NCBI RefSeq assembly: GCF_013393905.1
Contig: NZ_CP040272.1
Location: 7,697,501 to 7,761,500 of the forward strand
Length of the DNA: 64,000 nucleotides
Reading direction: 5' to 3'
Source: Nostoc sp. C052
Lineage (GTDB): Bacteria; Cyanobacteriota; Cyanobacteriia; Cyanobacteriales; Nostocaceae
A program made the position numbers and the translations under genes. Every line of letters starts with the position of its first letter. The first letter of the stretch is position 1. The notes beneath the pieces are model-generated. The model saw only the letters and a program-made list of their open reading frames with translations, was not told where the DNA came from and ran no database searches. Positions 24,931 through 34,641 of the stretch are shown here, piece after piece.

Positions 24931-26550
24931 TTACAAACTCAATGGCAGCTGAACTGTAAACCTTGTCCAGCCCTGAGAACTGGTAACTTTAATCGTACCT
25001 TGGAGATATTCAACTAACTTCTTAACTAATGCTAACCCTAATCCTGTGCCGCTTTGTTGCCAGCGATCGCTTTGAGGAATTCGGTAAAACGCCTCAAAGA
25101 TTCGAGATTGTTCTTGTTTGGGGATGATCGCCCCAGAATTGCTAATTGTAATTTGAAAGTAAGGAACTTGAAGATTGTCTAATATAACAGATTCAATATC
25201 CTCATTGATGAGACTTTTTACAGTGTCAATTACCTGAACATCTACTGTAATCTCTTCATCGGGCGGAGTGTATTTACAAGCATTGTTGAGTAACTCTGAG
25301 ACAATTTCGGTCAGGCTAGCCAAATCTGAAACTAAAGGTGGTAAATTTGGAGAAACATTCACTTGAAAAGACTGTTGCCTAGCTTGGGCACGTTCTTGAA
25401 AATATTCGGCAACGTGAGGCAGCCAGTTTTGGAGTTGAATTGAAGTTAATTCTAATGGATAGACATTTGCATCAATCATTCGCATGTGCAATAAATTGTC
25501 TACTAAATCTAGCTCTCGTTCGCACTGATCGCGCAGGATAGTTAAGTAGCGGGCTACAGATTCAGATGGAGAAAGTGCGTTTAAATTTAAAACACCCAGC
25601 TGTTCCAGAAGATTTTCTAACACAGAGATTGTCATTTTGATATTTGACAAGGGTGTTCGCATTTCATGAGAAGTGGTTGCCAGAAAATCTTCTTTCAACT
25701 GGTTCAGCCGTTGAAGTTCTGCCACTTGAATTTCCAGTTGTCTAGCACGTTCAGCAGCGAGATTGCGTTCTTCAGTTAGTCGTCGTTGCGTATCATCCCG
25801 AAAAACCAATACGGCTCCTGTAATTACACCACTGCTATTTCTCAGGGGAGTAGCGCTGTCAGCTACAGGTGTAACTGTTCCGTCTTTGGCAACGAGTAAA
25901 ACGCCACTAGCTAGATGGATAATAGTTTCTTGTTCGAGGGCTGCAAGAATTGGATTTTCTACCGAAAGCTGGGTTTGTTCGTCAATAAGTTGGATAACTT
26001 CAGTTAACATTTTGTCCTTCGCTTCATTCCATCGCCACCCTGTCAGGGCTTCAGCTATCGGATTGATGTACTTAACATCTAATTCAGTATCGACTACAAT
26101 CACCCCATCACCCATTTCTCGAAGCACAGAACTCAAAAATTGCTCGCGTTCGTAATGATTAAGAGCTGTTTGAATGGCAACGTAAAGTTCTTGCTCCTTG
26201 ATGGGTTTGAGAATATACCCAAAGGGGGATGTCAGAGTTGCCCGTTTCACAGTACTCTGGTCGGAGTGGCCTGTGACGTAGATAACCGGAATTTGCAAAT
26301 TACGCCAAATTTGTTCTGCGGCCTGAATGCCGTCCATTTCACCCCGTAATCTGATATCCATCAAAACCAAGTTTGGTCGTAACTCAGTTGCTTTTGCAAT
26401 TGCACCTTCGGCAGAATCAGCTATATCTAAAACAACATATCCCAGAGACTCTAAAATTTCTTGCAAATTAATCGCGAGAATATACTCATCTTCAACAACA
26501 AGGACTCTAATTGTTTCCTTTGTCTGCGTGTTTGATGGGATATCAATCAT
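24931..26550 (-). CDS. Hybrid sensor kinase (REC-PAS-HisKA-HATPase)
   Basis: 539 residues. Receiver domain 13-128 with phospho-acceptor Asp65 in LVLMDIRL, PAS domain about 135-260, coiled coil, HisKA with the phospho-His in TTSHEMRTPLSN near 297, and HATPase_c with NNACKYTPPDEE and GTGLGLALVKK. An inverted order, with the receiver first, is common in cyanobacteria and makes the kinase activity responsive to upstream phosphorylation. It starts 2 bases after the stop of the 1576-residue kinase gene, so the two are surely one operon and may form a phosphorelay. No membrane segment was seen. Confidence 0.93.
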   Translation of the reverse strand: MIDIPSNTQTKETIRVLVVEDEYILAINLQEILESLGYVVLDIADSAEGAIAKATELRPNLVLMDIRLRGEMDGIQAAEQIWRNLQIPVIYVTGHSDQSTVKRATLTSPFGYILKPIKEQELYVAIQTALNHYEREQFLSSVLREMGDGVIVVDTELDVKYINPIAEALTGWRWNEAKDKMLTEVIQLIDEQTQLSVENPILAALEQETIIHLASGVLLVAKDGTVTPVADSATPLRNSSGVITGAVLVFRDDTQRRLTEERNLAAERARQLEIQVAELQRLNQLKEDFLATTSHEMRTPLSNIKMTISVLENLLEQLGVLNLNALSPSESVARYLTILRDQCERELDLVDNLLHMRMIDANVYPLELTSIQLQNWLPHVAEYFQERAQARQQSFQVNVSPNLPPLVSDLASLTEIVSELLNNACKYTPPDEEITVDVQVIDTVKSLINEDIESVILDNLQVPYFQITISNSGAIIPKQEQSRIFEAFYRIPQSDRWQQSGTGLGLALVKKLVEYLQGTIKVTSSQGWTRFTVQLPLSL

Positions 26551-26552
26551 GT

Positions 26553-29500
26553 TTACGTCCGGTTGTTTGTAAAAGTGATTTTAAACTGCGTTCCTTGCTG
26601 AGAGTCAATTTCGAGCTTTCCCCTTAGCTGCTTGACTAAACCTTGGACAAGGGTTATACCGAGTGTTTTAGCTTTCTTGCTATCAAAGTTTTCAGGTAAA
26701 CCAACACCATCATCTCTAATAATAAGTGTCGAAGTGCGGTCTGATTGTTGAAAAAATTTGACCTGGATTTCGCCTCCACGATTACCAATAAAAGCGTATT
26801 TTAAAGCATTGGAAACTAGTTCATTGATAATCAAGCCACAAGGAATAGCGGTTTCGATATCGAGGCTAGCATTATCAACTTGAATTTTTAGTTTGATTTT
26901 GCTGGAACTGACGTTATAGGAATCAAATAAATGAGTTGTTAAATCTGGAATGTATTGAGCAAAATCAATATCAGCGAGGTCTTGAGAGCGGTATAGTTTT
27001 TCATGAACTAGAGCAATGGAGGCGATACGGTTTTGGCTATCGCGTAAAATAGCTGTCACTACAGAATCTTGTGTACGTCTGCACTGCATTTGCAGCAAAC
27101 TGCTAACAATTCCTAAATTATTCTTCACGCGATGATGAATTTCTTTGAGTAATACCTCCTTTTCTTTCAGAGAGGCTTTGATTTTTTCCTCCGCTTGCTT
27201 TTGCTCGGTGATATCTTGTTGGATAGCTACAAGCACGCTTCCATACTCAGGATGTTCAAAAATGGAAGCGGTAGCGCTACACCAGAATGGAGTGCCATCT
27301 TTTTTAAGATTATGGACTTCATAGGTTGCTTCACCGTGTTGCAAAATAGCAGTTCTAATAGCCTGATTAACATCTTCAGGTGTATTATTTTCGTCACCGT
27401 AGTTGACAATAGACACATGCTGACCGATTAATTCACCAGGTTCATAGCCAAACATTTGCTCGAATTTAGGATTGGCATAAACAAACACACCATCTGTGGC
27501 ACGAACTAGGCAAATTCCTTCTGCCATGTTGCGGGTGATAACTGCTTGCAACTCTAACATTTGTTCAGCCCGTTTGCGATCGCTAATTTCAACTACCACA
27601 ACGCCTATGCTAAAGGGTTCATCGGCTTCAGACTGAATAGGAAAATAAGAAGCTAGCCAAGTCCTGATTACACCTGGAAGTTTTGGGGTTTCTCCACTGA
27701 TTTCCAAATCCAGAATCGGTTCAGCCGTTGTCAAGACATGTTGAAAGACTTGCTCCAATTTGGATGTCAAATTAGGGATAATTTCCCACTGTGTCTTGCC
27801 AATATGTGCTGCTGCGGGAATGCCATTCATTTCTGCTAATGCTTCATTAATGAATGAATAACGCAGTTCCCAATCCAGAATGGATATACCAACGGGTGCA
27901 TTATTGATAAAGGTATCCAATAACTTTTGTTTGCGAGCCAGTTCTCGCTCCAAAATCTTACGTTCTGTGATGTCAATCGCCACTCTACCCACTAGTTTTT
28001 GTGCAGACAATCCCAAAATCGGAAACTTGTATACCAAGAACTCTCCAAGAGTACCGTCTTGACGGGGAGCAACTTCAAGCACCTCAAGTACCTGATTTGT
28101 CTGTGAGACTGTCTGAATGTGATCGAAATGTTGCCGAGCAATTTCCGCGGGATAAAGATCAAAAATCGATTGCCCAATTACCTGTTCGGGTAGTAAGTTA
28201 AATGTCCGCAGGTATGTTTCGTTTAAATAAAGTACACGTCCATCTGTATCAGTTATCCAAGCTAACACTGGGCTGTTATTCATAAATGCCTGGAACCTGG
28301 CTTCACTCTCTTGCAGGGCTGCTTCTGCTTCCTTGCGTTCACTATTATCAATAATTACACCTAACATCCGTATGGGTTCACCTGCTTCGTTGTAAACGCC
28401 ACGCCCTTTCCCTATAAGCCAGTGAACACTGCCATTAGGATAAATCACTCGATATTCACCTTGAAAATTGGTATGTTGCGCCAGTGCATTTGATACAGCC
28501 TGTTCAATTTGGTCAATATCCTCTGGATGAACAGAATTGCGCCATAGCTGATAACTAGCTAGTGATATTTCTGGCTCTAAGCCTAACAATCGATAACCAT
28601 TATCGTTCCATAGAACTTTACCTGTTTGAAGATTCCAATCCCAGATACCGATGTGGTTAAATTCCAGCGTTAGCCTCAGTTGTTCTTCACTTTTGGCTAA
28701 GGCTGCTTCGGCTTGTTTGCGTAAGTTAAGCTCATCGTAAACATCGCTGATATCCCGATGAGTACCAGTCATTCGCAGAGGGTTCCCCTGTCCATCTCGC
28801 ATGACAACTTTGCCGTAGTCAGCAATCCATTTGTATTCACCCGACTTAGTTTGAAGTCGATAGTCAAATTTGTAGGGTACTGAACTGTCCTTGAGGTGAT
28901 CTGCCAAAATTTTCTCAACCCAAGGTAAATCCTCTGGATGAATTAATCGCTCCCAAGTACTAAAATCATGTGGGAGTTCATCAAAGCTGTATCCAAGCAT
29001 TTCTAAATAGCGCGGGCTGTAATACACCTCTCCAGTGAGAATGTTCCAGTCCCACAAACCATCCCCAGAAGCCTCAAGGGCTAATTGTAGTCGTTCCTCG
29101 CTTTCTCGAAGAGCTATTTCTGCCCGTCGGTGTTCTTCTTCACCATGTTTCCGTGCAGTAATATCCGTGATTCGTACCAATTGCATCACAGTACCAGCAA
29201 CTCTAATTTGTTTGGCTGCGATGTTTCCCCAAAAGGTTTTGCCCTGCTTAGTAATGTATTCAACTTCCCGACTCCAAAACCCTTGCTGGTTAATTTCTTC
29301 CATAAAGGAGGCAATCTCATCGGAAGTAAACGGTTGTTTTTGTAGAGTGTTGCCTTTAATGTTAATTAATTCAGCTTTACTAGAGGCTGCAAATAGCTTC
29401 ACTGCTCGATCGTTACAGTCAGCGATCAGTAATGTTTCGACATCTACCAAAAAAAGTGCATCAGCGGATTCATTATAAATAGCTTCTAGCAGGTCACGAC

Positions 29501-31283
29501 TACGAATAATTTCTAATTCAGTTTGTTTTCGTTCTGTAATATCTATAACCGCTCCCAATAGCTTAACTGGCTGCCCTTGATCGTCATAGGCGATTTCTGC
29601 TTTCGACTCAACGTAGCGCACTGAACCATCAGGTCGGATAATTCGATACTCAAGATTGAAAGGGGTTATTTGGGTGATCGTCTTTTCGAGTTGGGCCTTG
29701 ATTAGGGCGCGATCGTCTGGATGAATTATTTCGAGAAATTCCCCTTGGTCGGGTTCGCATTGAGTGGGGTTTAGACCAGAGATGCGAAAGGTTTCCATTG
29801 ACCAAGAGCGCTTTTTCGTTGTTAAATTCAATTCCCAACTGCCTACATGGGCGATTTGTTGAGTAGTGGCTAGCAGTGCTTCACTTTGTCGGAGTTTTTC
29901 CTCAGTTTTTTGCCGATCGCGCAGCGCAATTTGTTGTTCAGTGATATCTCGCCCTTCTGGAATCAACAAAATAACTTGACCTGTCTCGTCTAGAAGCGGA
30001 CGCAGGGAAAAATCGATCGTTGCGACTCGGTTATTTGCGCCGAGAACATCCACTTCATAGCGGACAAACTCTCCTTGAGCTGCATGAGCGATCGCTTGTT
30101 GTAATTTTTCTTGAGTTTGCGGTGAAATTGTCCACCAGTGTGCCTCCCAAAAAGGGCGATCGATCACATCTTCCAATTTCAGTCCGCCAAAACTTAGCGC
30201 CGTCTGATTTGCCTCTAGTAAGATGCCATCTGGCGTTAGCAGTCCTGTAAACTGGAAAGTGTTATTGAAGATGGCGCAAAAACGGCGCTCACCTTGATGC
30301 AATTTGGCAGTGCGCTCCTGTACTTTAGCTTCTAACTCGGTATTGAGGGTTTGGAGGTTTTGGTAAAGTTGGGCTTGTTGGATAGCGATCGCTAATTGCA
30401 CCGTCAATTGCTTGAGTAATTCCACCTCAAATGTCTGCCATTGTCGCGGGGCAGAACATTGATGCACGATAAATAGCCCCCAAAGTTCAATTGCTTGACT
30501 TTCCTTGTTCTCTAACAAAATGGGAGCAACTAAATTTGCCTTCACCTGAAACCGTTCTAAAAGATTAATATGGCAATCACTTAAACCCGCTTCGTAGACG
30601 TTCGTCGCTGCCCAAATTTTCCCCTGGCGATATTCTTCCCCCTGATTTTCCTGAAAACAGGTATCTTCAATCTCCAGTCCTAAGATTGGTGTCCATTGGG
30701 ATAATACCGACTCCGCAACGACATTACCCTGCATTTGAGGCGTAAATTGATATATCAGTACCCGATCGGCACTTAGTAACTGGCGGACTTCTTGAACACT
30801 CGTGGCGAGGATATCTTGAAGATTCAAGGATTGGCGAATATCAAGAGCGATCGCTCCTACTAACTTTTGTTGTTCCTGTTGTTGTTTTAGCTGCTGCATT
30901 AGCTGCTGATGCTTGATCGCCCCATGAACAGCTCGACGTAAATTATCAGGGGTCAATTTTCCCTTGACTAGATAATCTTGCGCCCCACTCTTGATCGCTT
31001 GGACTGCGATTATTTCGTCCCCCTGCCCAGTTAACATAATCACAGATATCTGGCTAACTTGGGTTTGCCGTTGTAGCTGATTGAGAAATTCCAACCCATC
31101 TATATCTGGCAATCTGTAGTCTAATAGAATTACATCTGGTGTTTTCTCTTGGCAGCCTTGCAGTGCCTTCTTGCCAAACTCAAATTCGTAAATATCGTAG
31201 CTGTACTGCTCATCTCGCTCCAGGAAGCGTCGATATACAACTCTGTCTTCAGCAGAGTCTTCCACAAAAAATACAGTTGTCAT
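26553..31283 (-). CDS. REC-GAF-multi-PAS sensor histidine kinase
   Basis: A 1576-residue cytoplasmic sensor. Receiver domain 3-122 with Asp55 in VILLDYRLPD, GAF domain about 150-305, coiled coil, and then eight PAS/PAC modules by eye, starting near 330, 470, 595, 730, 870, 1000, 1120 and 1240. The transmitter is of HisKA_2 type: EIHHRVKNNLGIVSSLLQMQ near 1370 with the phospho-His, followed by HATPase (INELVSNALKYAF, RDDGVGLPE). The GAF domain (FQENQGEEYRQGKI) lacks an obvious bilin-binding Cys-His pair in the usual place, so light sensing is not assumed. It is the first gene of a two-gene operon with the hybrid kinase. Confidence 0.93.
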   Translation of the reverse strand: MTTVFFVEDSAEDRVVYRRFLERDEQYSYDIYEFEFGKKALQGCQEKTPDVILLDYRLPDIDGLEFLNQLQRQTQVSQISVIMLTGQGDEIIAVQAIKSGAQDYLVKGKLTPDNLRRAVHGAIKHQQLMQQLKQQQEQQKLVGAIALDIRQSLNLQDILATSVQEVRQLLSADRVLIYQFTPQMQGNVVAESVLSQWTPILGLEIEDTCFQENQGEEYRQGKIWAATNVYEAGLSDCHINLLERFQVKANLVAPILLENKESQAIELWGLFIVHQCSAPRQWQTFEVELLKQLTVQLAIAIQQAQLYQNLQTLNTELEAKVQERTAKLHQGERRFCAIFNNTFQFTGLLTPDGILLEANQTALSFGGLKLEDVIDRPFWEAHWWTISPQTQEKLQQAIAHAAQGEFVRYEVDVLGANNRVATIDFSLRPLLDETGQVILLIPEGRDITEQQIALRDRQKTEEKLRQSEALLATTQQIAHVGSWELNLTTKKRSWSMETFRISGLNPTQCEPDQGEFLEIIHPDDRALIKAQLEKTITQITPFNLEYRIIRPDGSVRYVESKAEIAYDDQGQPVKLLGAVIDITERKQTELEIIRSRDLLEAIYNESADALFLVDVETLLIADCNDRAVKLFAASSKAELINIKGNTLQKQPFTSDEIASFMEEINQQGFWSREVEYITKQGKTFWGNIAAKQIRVAGTVMQLVRITDITARKHGEEEHRRAEIALRESEERLQLALEASGDGLWDWNILTGEVYYSPRYLEMLGYSFDELPHDFSTWERLIHPEDLPWVEKILADHLKDSSVPYKFDYRLQTKSGEYKWIADYGKVVMRDGQGNPLRMTGTHRDISDVYDELNLRKQAEAALAKSEEQLRLTLEFNHIGIWDWNLQTGKVLWNDNGYRLLGLEPEISLASYQLWRNSVHPEDIDQIEQAVSNALAQHTNFQGEYRVIYPNGSVHWLIGKGRGVYNEAGEPIRMLGVIIDNSERKEAEAALQESEARFQAFMNNSPVLAWITDTDGRVLYLNETYLRTFNLLPEQVIGQSIFDLYPAEIARQHFDHIQTVSQTNQVLEVLEVAPRQDGTLGEFLVYKFPILGLSAQKLVGRVAIDITERKILERELARKQKLLDTFINNAPVGISILDWELRYSFINEALAEMNGIPAAAHIGKTQWEIIPNLTSKLEQVFQHVLTTAEPILDLEISGETPKLPGVIRTWLASYFPIQSEADEPFSIGVVVVEISDRKRAEQMLELQAVITRNMAEGICLVRATDGVFVYANPKFEQMFGYEPGELIGQHVSIVNYGDENNTPEDVNQAIRTAILQHGEATYEVHNLKKDGTPFWCSATASIFEHPEYGSVLVAIQQDITEQKQAEEKIKASLKEKEVLLKEIHHRVKNNLGIVSSLLQMQCRRTQDSVVTAILRDSQNRIASIALVHEKLYRSQDLADIDFAQYIPDLTTHLFDSYNVSSSKIKLKIQVDNASLDIETAIPCGLIINELVSNALKYAFIGNRGGEIQVKFFQQSDRTSTLIIRDDGVGLPENFDSKKAKTLGITLVQGLVKQLRGKLEIDSQQGTQFKITFTNNRT

Positions 31284-31405
31284 CTATGTTACCCCTTATC
31301 CCCAGAGGGGGCCCCACCATCCCCAAATCCCCAAAATCAGAAAATCCAGACTTTTTCTTGATTTACAGACTACTATTTTTATTCGCATAAACGCATAATA
31401 GAAGT

Positions 31406-32566
31406 GTGACTGATCTGTTCGCCCCTTTACAATCTCTCAAACGAGGTGACTGGTTCAAGCTGATCTGCGGAGCCAGCTTCCAGCATTTGCCGGCAGTCAG
31501 AAGTTTAACGTTAGCCTATACTTTGGCTGGCGCTGACTGCATAGATGTTGCAGCTGATCCAGCGGTGATTGCAGCAGCGCAAGCAGGGCTACTTGTAGCC
31601 AAATCTCTGGCTAAAGATGCCCAAAAGCGAGGCTTCGACTACAAAGGCAACTCACCCTTTTTGATGGTCAGCCTCAATGATGGAGAAGACCCCCATTTTC
31701 GCAAAGCAGAATTTAATCCTACTGAGTGTCCTACAAACTGTCTTAGACCATGTGAACGGATTTGTCCAGCACAAGCAATTGTATTTAACAGTACAAAAGA
31801 AGACTTTTCGGGAGTAGTATCCGAAAAATGTTACGGCTGTGGTCGTTGTATACCAATTTGTCCTTATGATATAATTTATACAAATTCATACATGTCAACG
31901 CCGGGAGCGATCGCGCCATTGGTAATGTCAACGGGAGTAGATGCCGTAGAAATCCATACAAAAGTTGGGCGGTTGGCAGAATTTGAACAATTATGGCAAG
32001 CAATTTCACCGTGGGCCGATCAACTAAAGTTACTAGCTATCAGTTGTCCCGATGGCGAGGGCATGACTGACTACCTAAGAGCTATCTATGACCTGATTGC
32101 CCCACTCAAGAGTGCTTTAATTTGGCAAACTGATGGTCGTTCTATGAGTGGTGATATTGGCGATGGCACCACAATAGCCGCGGTGAAATTAGGACAAAAA
32201 GTTTTGGCAGCTAAGTTACCGGGATATGTGCAGTTAGCAGGCGGCACAAATAGCTATACCGTTGCTAAGTTAAAGGCAATGGGACTGCTAAAAGAGGCAG
32301 AGGGGCAGGGGACAGGGGGCAGAGGAGAAAAGTTTTCCCCCCTGCTCCCTGCTCCCTGCCCCCTCTCCTCCATTTCTGGAGTCGCCTACGGTAGCTATGC
32401 CCGTGTACTGCTGTCACCAATTCTCGAACAGTTAGAGAATAAGGAGGTAAGTAACACTAATGTGAAGGCGAATCTTCGCCTAGAAGAAGATGAGGTATTA
32501 CTTTGGCAAGCTGTAGAACTTGCCCATTCTCTCGTTTCCCAGATCAAGTCACAGCAGGAGCATTAA
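31406..32566 (+). CDS. ldpA: LdpA, iron-sulfur protein of the circadian input pathway
   Basis: 386 residues. LdpA affects how the cyanobacterial clock period responds to light and redox state. Two ferredoxin-type clusters are encoded near residues 108-150: CPTNCLRPCERICP and CYGCGRCIPICP. The flanking halves (KLICGASFQHLP, YVQLAGGTNSYTV) match the family. Residues about 297-321 (EGQGTGGRGEKFSP...) come from a G-rich/C-rich STRR inserted in frame, which lengthens the protein over the usual 350 or so. The GTG start at 31406 is followed by TDLFAPLQSL. It diverges from the kinase operon with only 122 bases between. Confidence 0.9.
   Translation: MTDLFAPLQSLKRGDWFKLICGASFQHLPAVRSLTLAYTLAGADCIDVAADPAVIAAAQAGLLVAKSLAKDAQKRGFDYKGNSPFLMVSLNDGEDPHFRKAEFNPTECPTNCLRPCERICPAQAIVFNSTKEDFSGVVSEKCYGCGRCIPICPYDIIYTNSYMSTPGAIAPLVMSTGVDAVEIHTKVGRLAEFEQLWQAISPWADQLKLLAISCPDGEGMTDYLRAIYDLIAPLKSALIWQTDGRSMSGDIGDGTTIAAVKLGQKVLAAKLPGYVQLAGGTNSYTVAKLKAMGLLKEAEGQGTGGRGEKFSPLLPAPCPLSSISGVAYGSYARVLLSPILEQLENKEVSNTNVKANLRLEEDEVLLWQAVELAHSLVSQIKSQQEH
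32294..32369. repeat. STRR-type inverted repeat inside ldpA
   Basis: GAGGGGCAGGGGACAGGGGG on one side and CTCCCTGCTCCCTGCC on the other form a long imperfect hairpin within the reading frame. The frame is kept. Confidence 0.75.
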
Positions 32567-32649
32567 TTGCTCGTTGGGAAAAATACCCAGGGCGGGTACT
32601 CCTGCACGCAAACGTCCTCGCTATCTCTAAAAACGTCACCATAGAAAGC

Positions 32650-34383
32650 ATGACGATTACAGACGATCTCCAAAAGTTATTAGACATTTTGCCCCAAGAC
32701 CTGCGACAAGTACTAGAGAGTCATCCCAAACGAGATAGTTTAGTAGAAGTAGTCTTGGATTTGGGTCGTCGCCCAGAGGCTCGCTTTCCTAATCAAGCTG
32801 AGTATTTGAGCGAAGTACCCGTTACTCAAGAACAGATAGATGATTGCATTCAACGAGTCGGAACCTTTGGCGGAGATAATCGGGCAGGAATTGAGCAAAC
32901 TTTGCATCGGATCAGTGCCATCCGCAACCGCACGGGTAAGATTATTGGCTTAACCTGTCGCGTTGGTCGGGCGATATTCGGAACCATTGGCATGATCCGC
33001 GATTTGGTAGAAACTGGTAAATCGATTCTCATGCTGGGGCGTCCAGGCGTGGGCAAAACTACCGCCTTACGGGAAATCGCCCGTGTTTTGGCAGACGATC
33101 TAAATAAGCGAGTGGTAATTATTGACACCTCCAACGAAATCGCTGGGGATGGTGATGTTGCTCACCCCGCCATTGGTCGCGCTCGGCGGATGCAGGTAGC
33201 TCATCCAAATCAACAGCATCAGGTGATGATTGAGGCAGTGGAAAACCACATGCCAGAAGTCATTGTCATTGATGAAATTGGCACGGAACTGGAAGCTTTA
33301 GCGGCTCGTACCATTGCGGAACGAGGTGTACAGTTGGTAGGTACTGCTCACGGGAATCAGATCGAAAATCTGATTAAAAACCCCACCCTGGCTGATTTAG
33401 TTGGGGGTATCCAAGCTGTGACGCTGGGAGACGATGAAGCTAGACGGCGAGGCTCTCAAAAGACTGTTTTGGAGCGGAAAGCCCCGCCTACCTTTGAAAT
33501 TGCTGTGGAAATGTTGGAACGCCAACGCTGGACAGTACACGAAAGTGTTGCTGACACCGTAGATAATCTGTTGCGGGGTCGTCAGCCGACTCCACAAACG
33601 AGAACCGTTGATGACCAGGGCAAAATTGGTGTTACCCGCCAGCTAGCTGTTGTCAATGGTCGCGGTGGCCAGCTAGGGACAGTGGAAGAATCTTTCCCGC
33701 CAGCACGACCCTCTAATGGTTGGCGTTCGTCTGGACAAATGGTAGCACTGCCACAATTGCCTGTAGAGCGGGTAACTGGGCGCAGTGAGTTTGACCGTTT
33801 GCTGGATGAATCCTTCAATTATTCTGAAAGCATTGATTTGGATGCTGCTACTAGACACCCAGGGCCCAATGGTGAAGATTTGCCATTGCACGTTTACCCT
33901 TATGGCGTTAGCCGTCACCAATTGGAGCAGGTGATTAGCGTGCTAACTTTGCCCGTGGTATTGACAAAAGATATAGATAGTGCTGATGCAATTTTAGCAC
34001 TGCGATCGCACGTCAAAAACCACGCCAAATTACGCCAAATGGCCAAAGCGCGTCATGTACCCATCCACATGATCAAGTCCAGCACCATTCCCCAAATTAC
34101 CCGTGGTTTGCGGCGGTTGCTGAACATCGACGATCCAGAAATGGCCGATGATCTAGAACTGCAACTGTTTTTGCACAATGGTAGCGATGATGAGATGGAT
34201 GCCTTGGAAGAAGCTAGACTTGCTGTTGAGCAAATTGTGATTCCAAAAGGACAGCCAGTGGAGTTATTGCCGCGTTCCCCGCAAGTCCGCAAAATGCAAC
34301 ATGAGTTGGTAGAACATTATCGCCTCAAGTCGCATAGTTTTGGTGAAGAACCAAATAGAAGATTGCGGATTTATCCGGCGTAA
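32650..34383 (+). CDS. Ycf45-like AAA ATPase with R3H domain
   Basis: 577 residues. An AAA-type ATPase related to sporulation protein SpoIIIAA and the plastid Ycf45 family: Walker A GRPGVGKTT near 130, Walker B EVIVIDEIG near 207, then a Q-rich loop and a C-terminal R3H-like single-stranded nucleic-acid-binding region (EHYRLKSHSFGEEPNRRLRI). ATG 32650 is chosen because the conserved N-terminus (DDLQKLLDILP) begins there; the frame is open further upstream, overlapping ldpA, but that part is not family-like. It lies 83 bases after ldpA in the same direction and may be co-transcribed. Cellular role unknown. Confidence 0.9.
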   Translation: MTITDDLQKLLDILPQDLRQVLESHPKRDSLVEVVLDLGRRPEARFPNQAEYLSEVPVTQEQIDDCIQRVGTFGGDNRAGIEQTLHRISAIRNRTGKIIGLTCRVGRAIFGTIGMIRDLVETGKSILMLGRPGVGKTTALREIARVLADDLNKRVVIIDTSNEIAGDGDVAHPAIGRARRMQVAHPNQQHQVMIEAVENHMPEVIVIDEIGTELEALAARTIAERGVQLVGTAHGNQIENLIKNPTLADLVGGIQAVTLGDDEARRRGSQKTVLERKAPPTFEIAVEMLERQRWTVHESVADTVDNLLRGRQPTPQTRTVDDQGKIGVTRQLAVVNGRGGQLGTVEESFPPARPSNGWRSSGQMVALPQLPVERVTGRSEFDRLLDESFNYSESIDLDAATRHPGPNGEDLPLHVYPYGVSRHQLEQVISVLTLPVVLTKDIDSADAILALRSHVKNHAKLRQMAKARHVPIHMIKSSTIPQITRGLRRLLNIDDPEMADDLELQLFLHNGSDDEMDALEEARLAVEQIVIPKGQPVELLPRSPQVRKMQHELVEHYRLKSHSFGEEPNRRLRIYPA

Positions 34384-34409
34384 CTTTACCCCTAACCCAA
34401 TACTGCGTA

Positions 34410-34510
34410 GGTTTTGCATTTTTAACTCGGAATTGGGTTTTGAGAAAAGGTTAAAGGGTAAAGGTTTTTTTCTTTCCCCTTTCCCTTTTCCCCTTAACCG
34501 ACAAGTATTG
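34410..34510. repeat. 101-bp dispersed repeat, copy 1
   Basis: GGTTTTGCATTT, then GAAAAGGTTAAAGGG, a pyrimidine-rich arm TTCCCTTTTCCCC, ending GACAAGTATTG. The copy at 46490-46590 has the same order and length. The purine and pyrimidine arms can fold into a hairpin. Confidence 0.75.
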
Positions 34511-34570
34511 ACCCTTAACCCCTCTTCGCAGTGCAAAGAGGGGTTAGGAAACGAACCGCATACTCCTAAA

Positions 34571-34606
34571 TTTAAACGCAGAGGAACACAGAGGTAAACG
34601 CAGAGG
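34571..34606. repeat. 36-bp inverted repeat, left copy
   Basis: Starts TTTAAACGCAGAGGAACAC. The exact reverse complement lies at 38274-38309. Together they flank the SNF2-helicase gene. Confidence 0.9.
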
Positions 34607-34641
34607 AGCGACAAAGTAAGGCTATTTAATCGCACATAATA

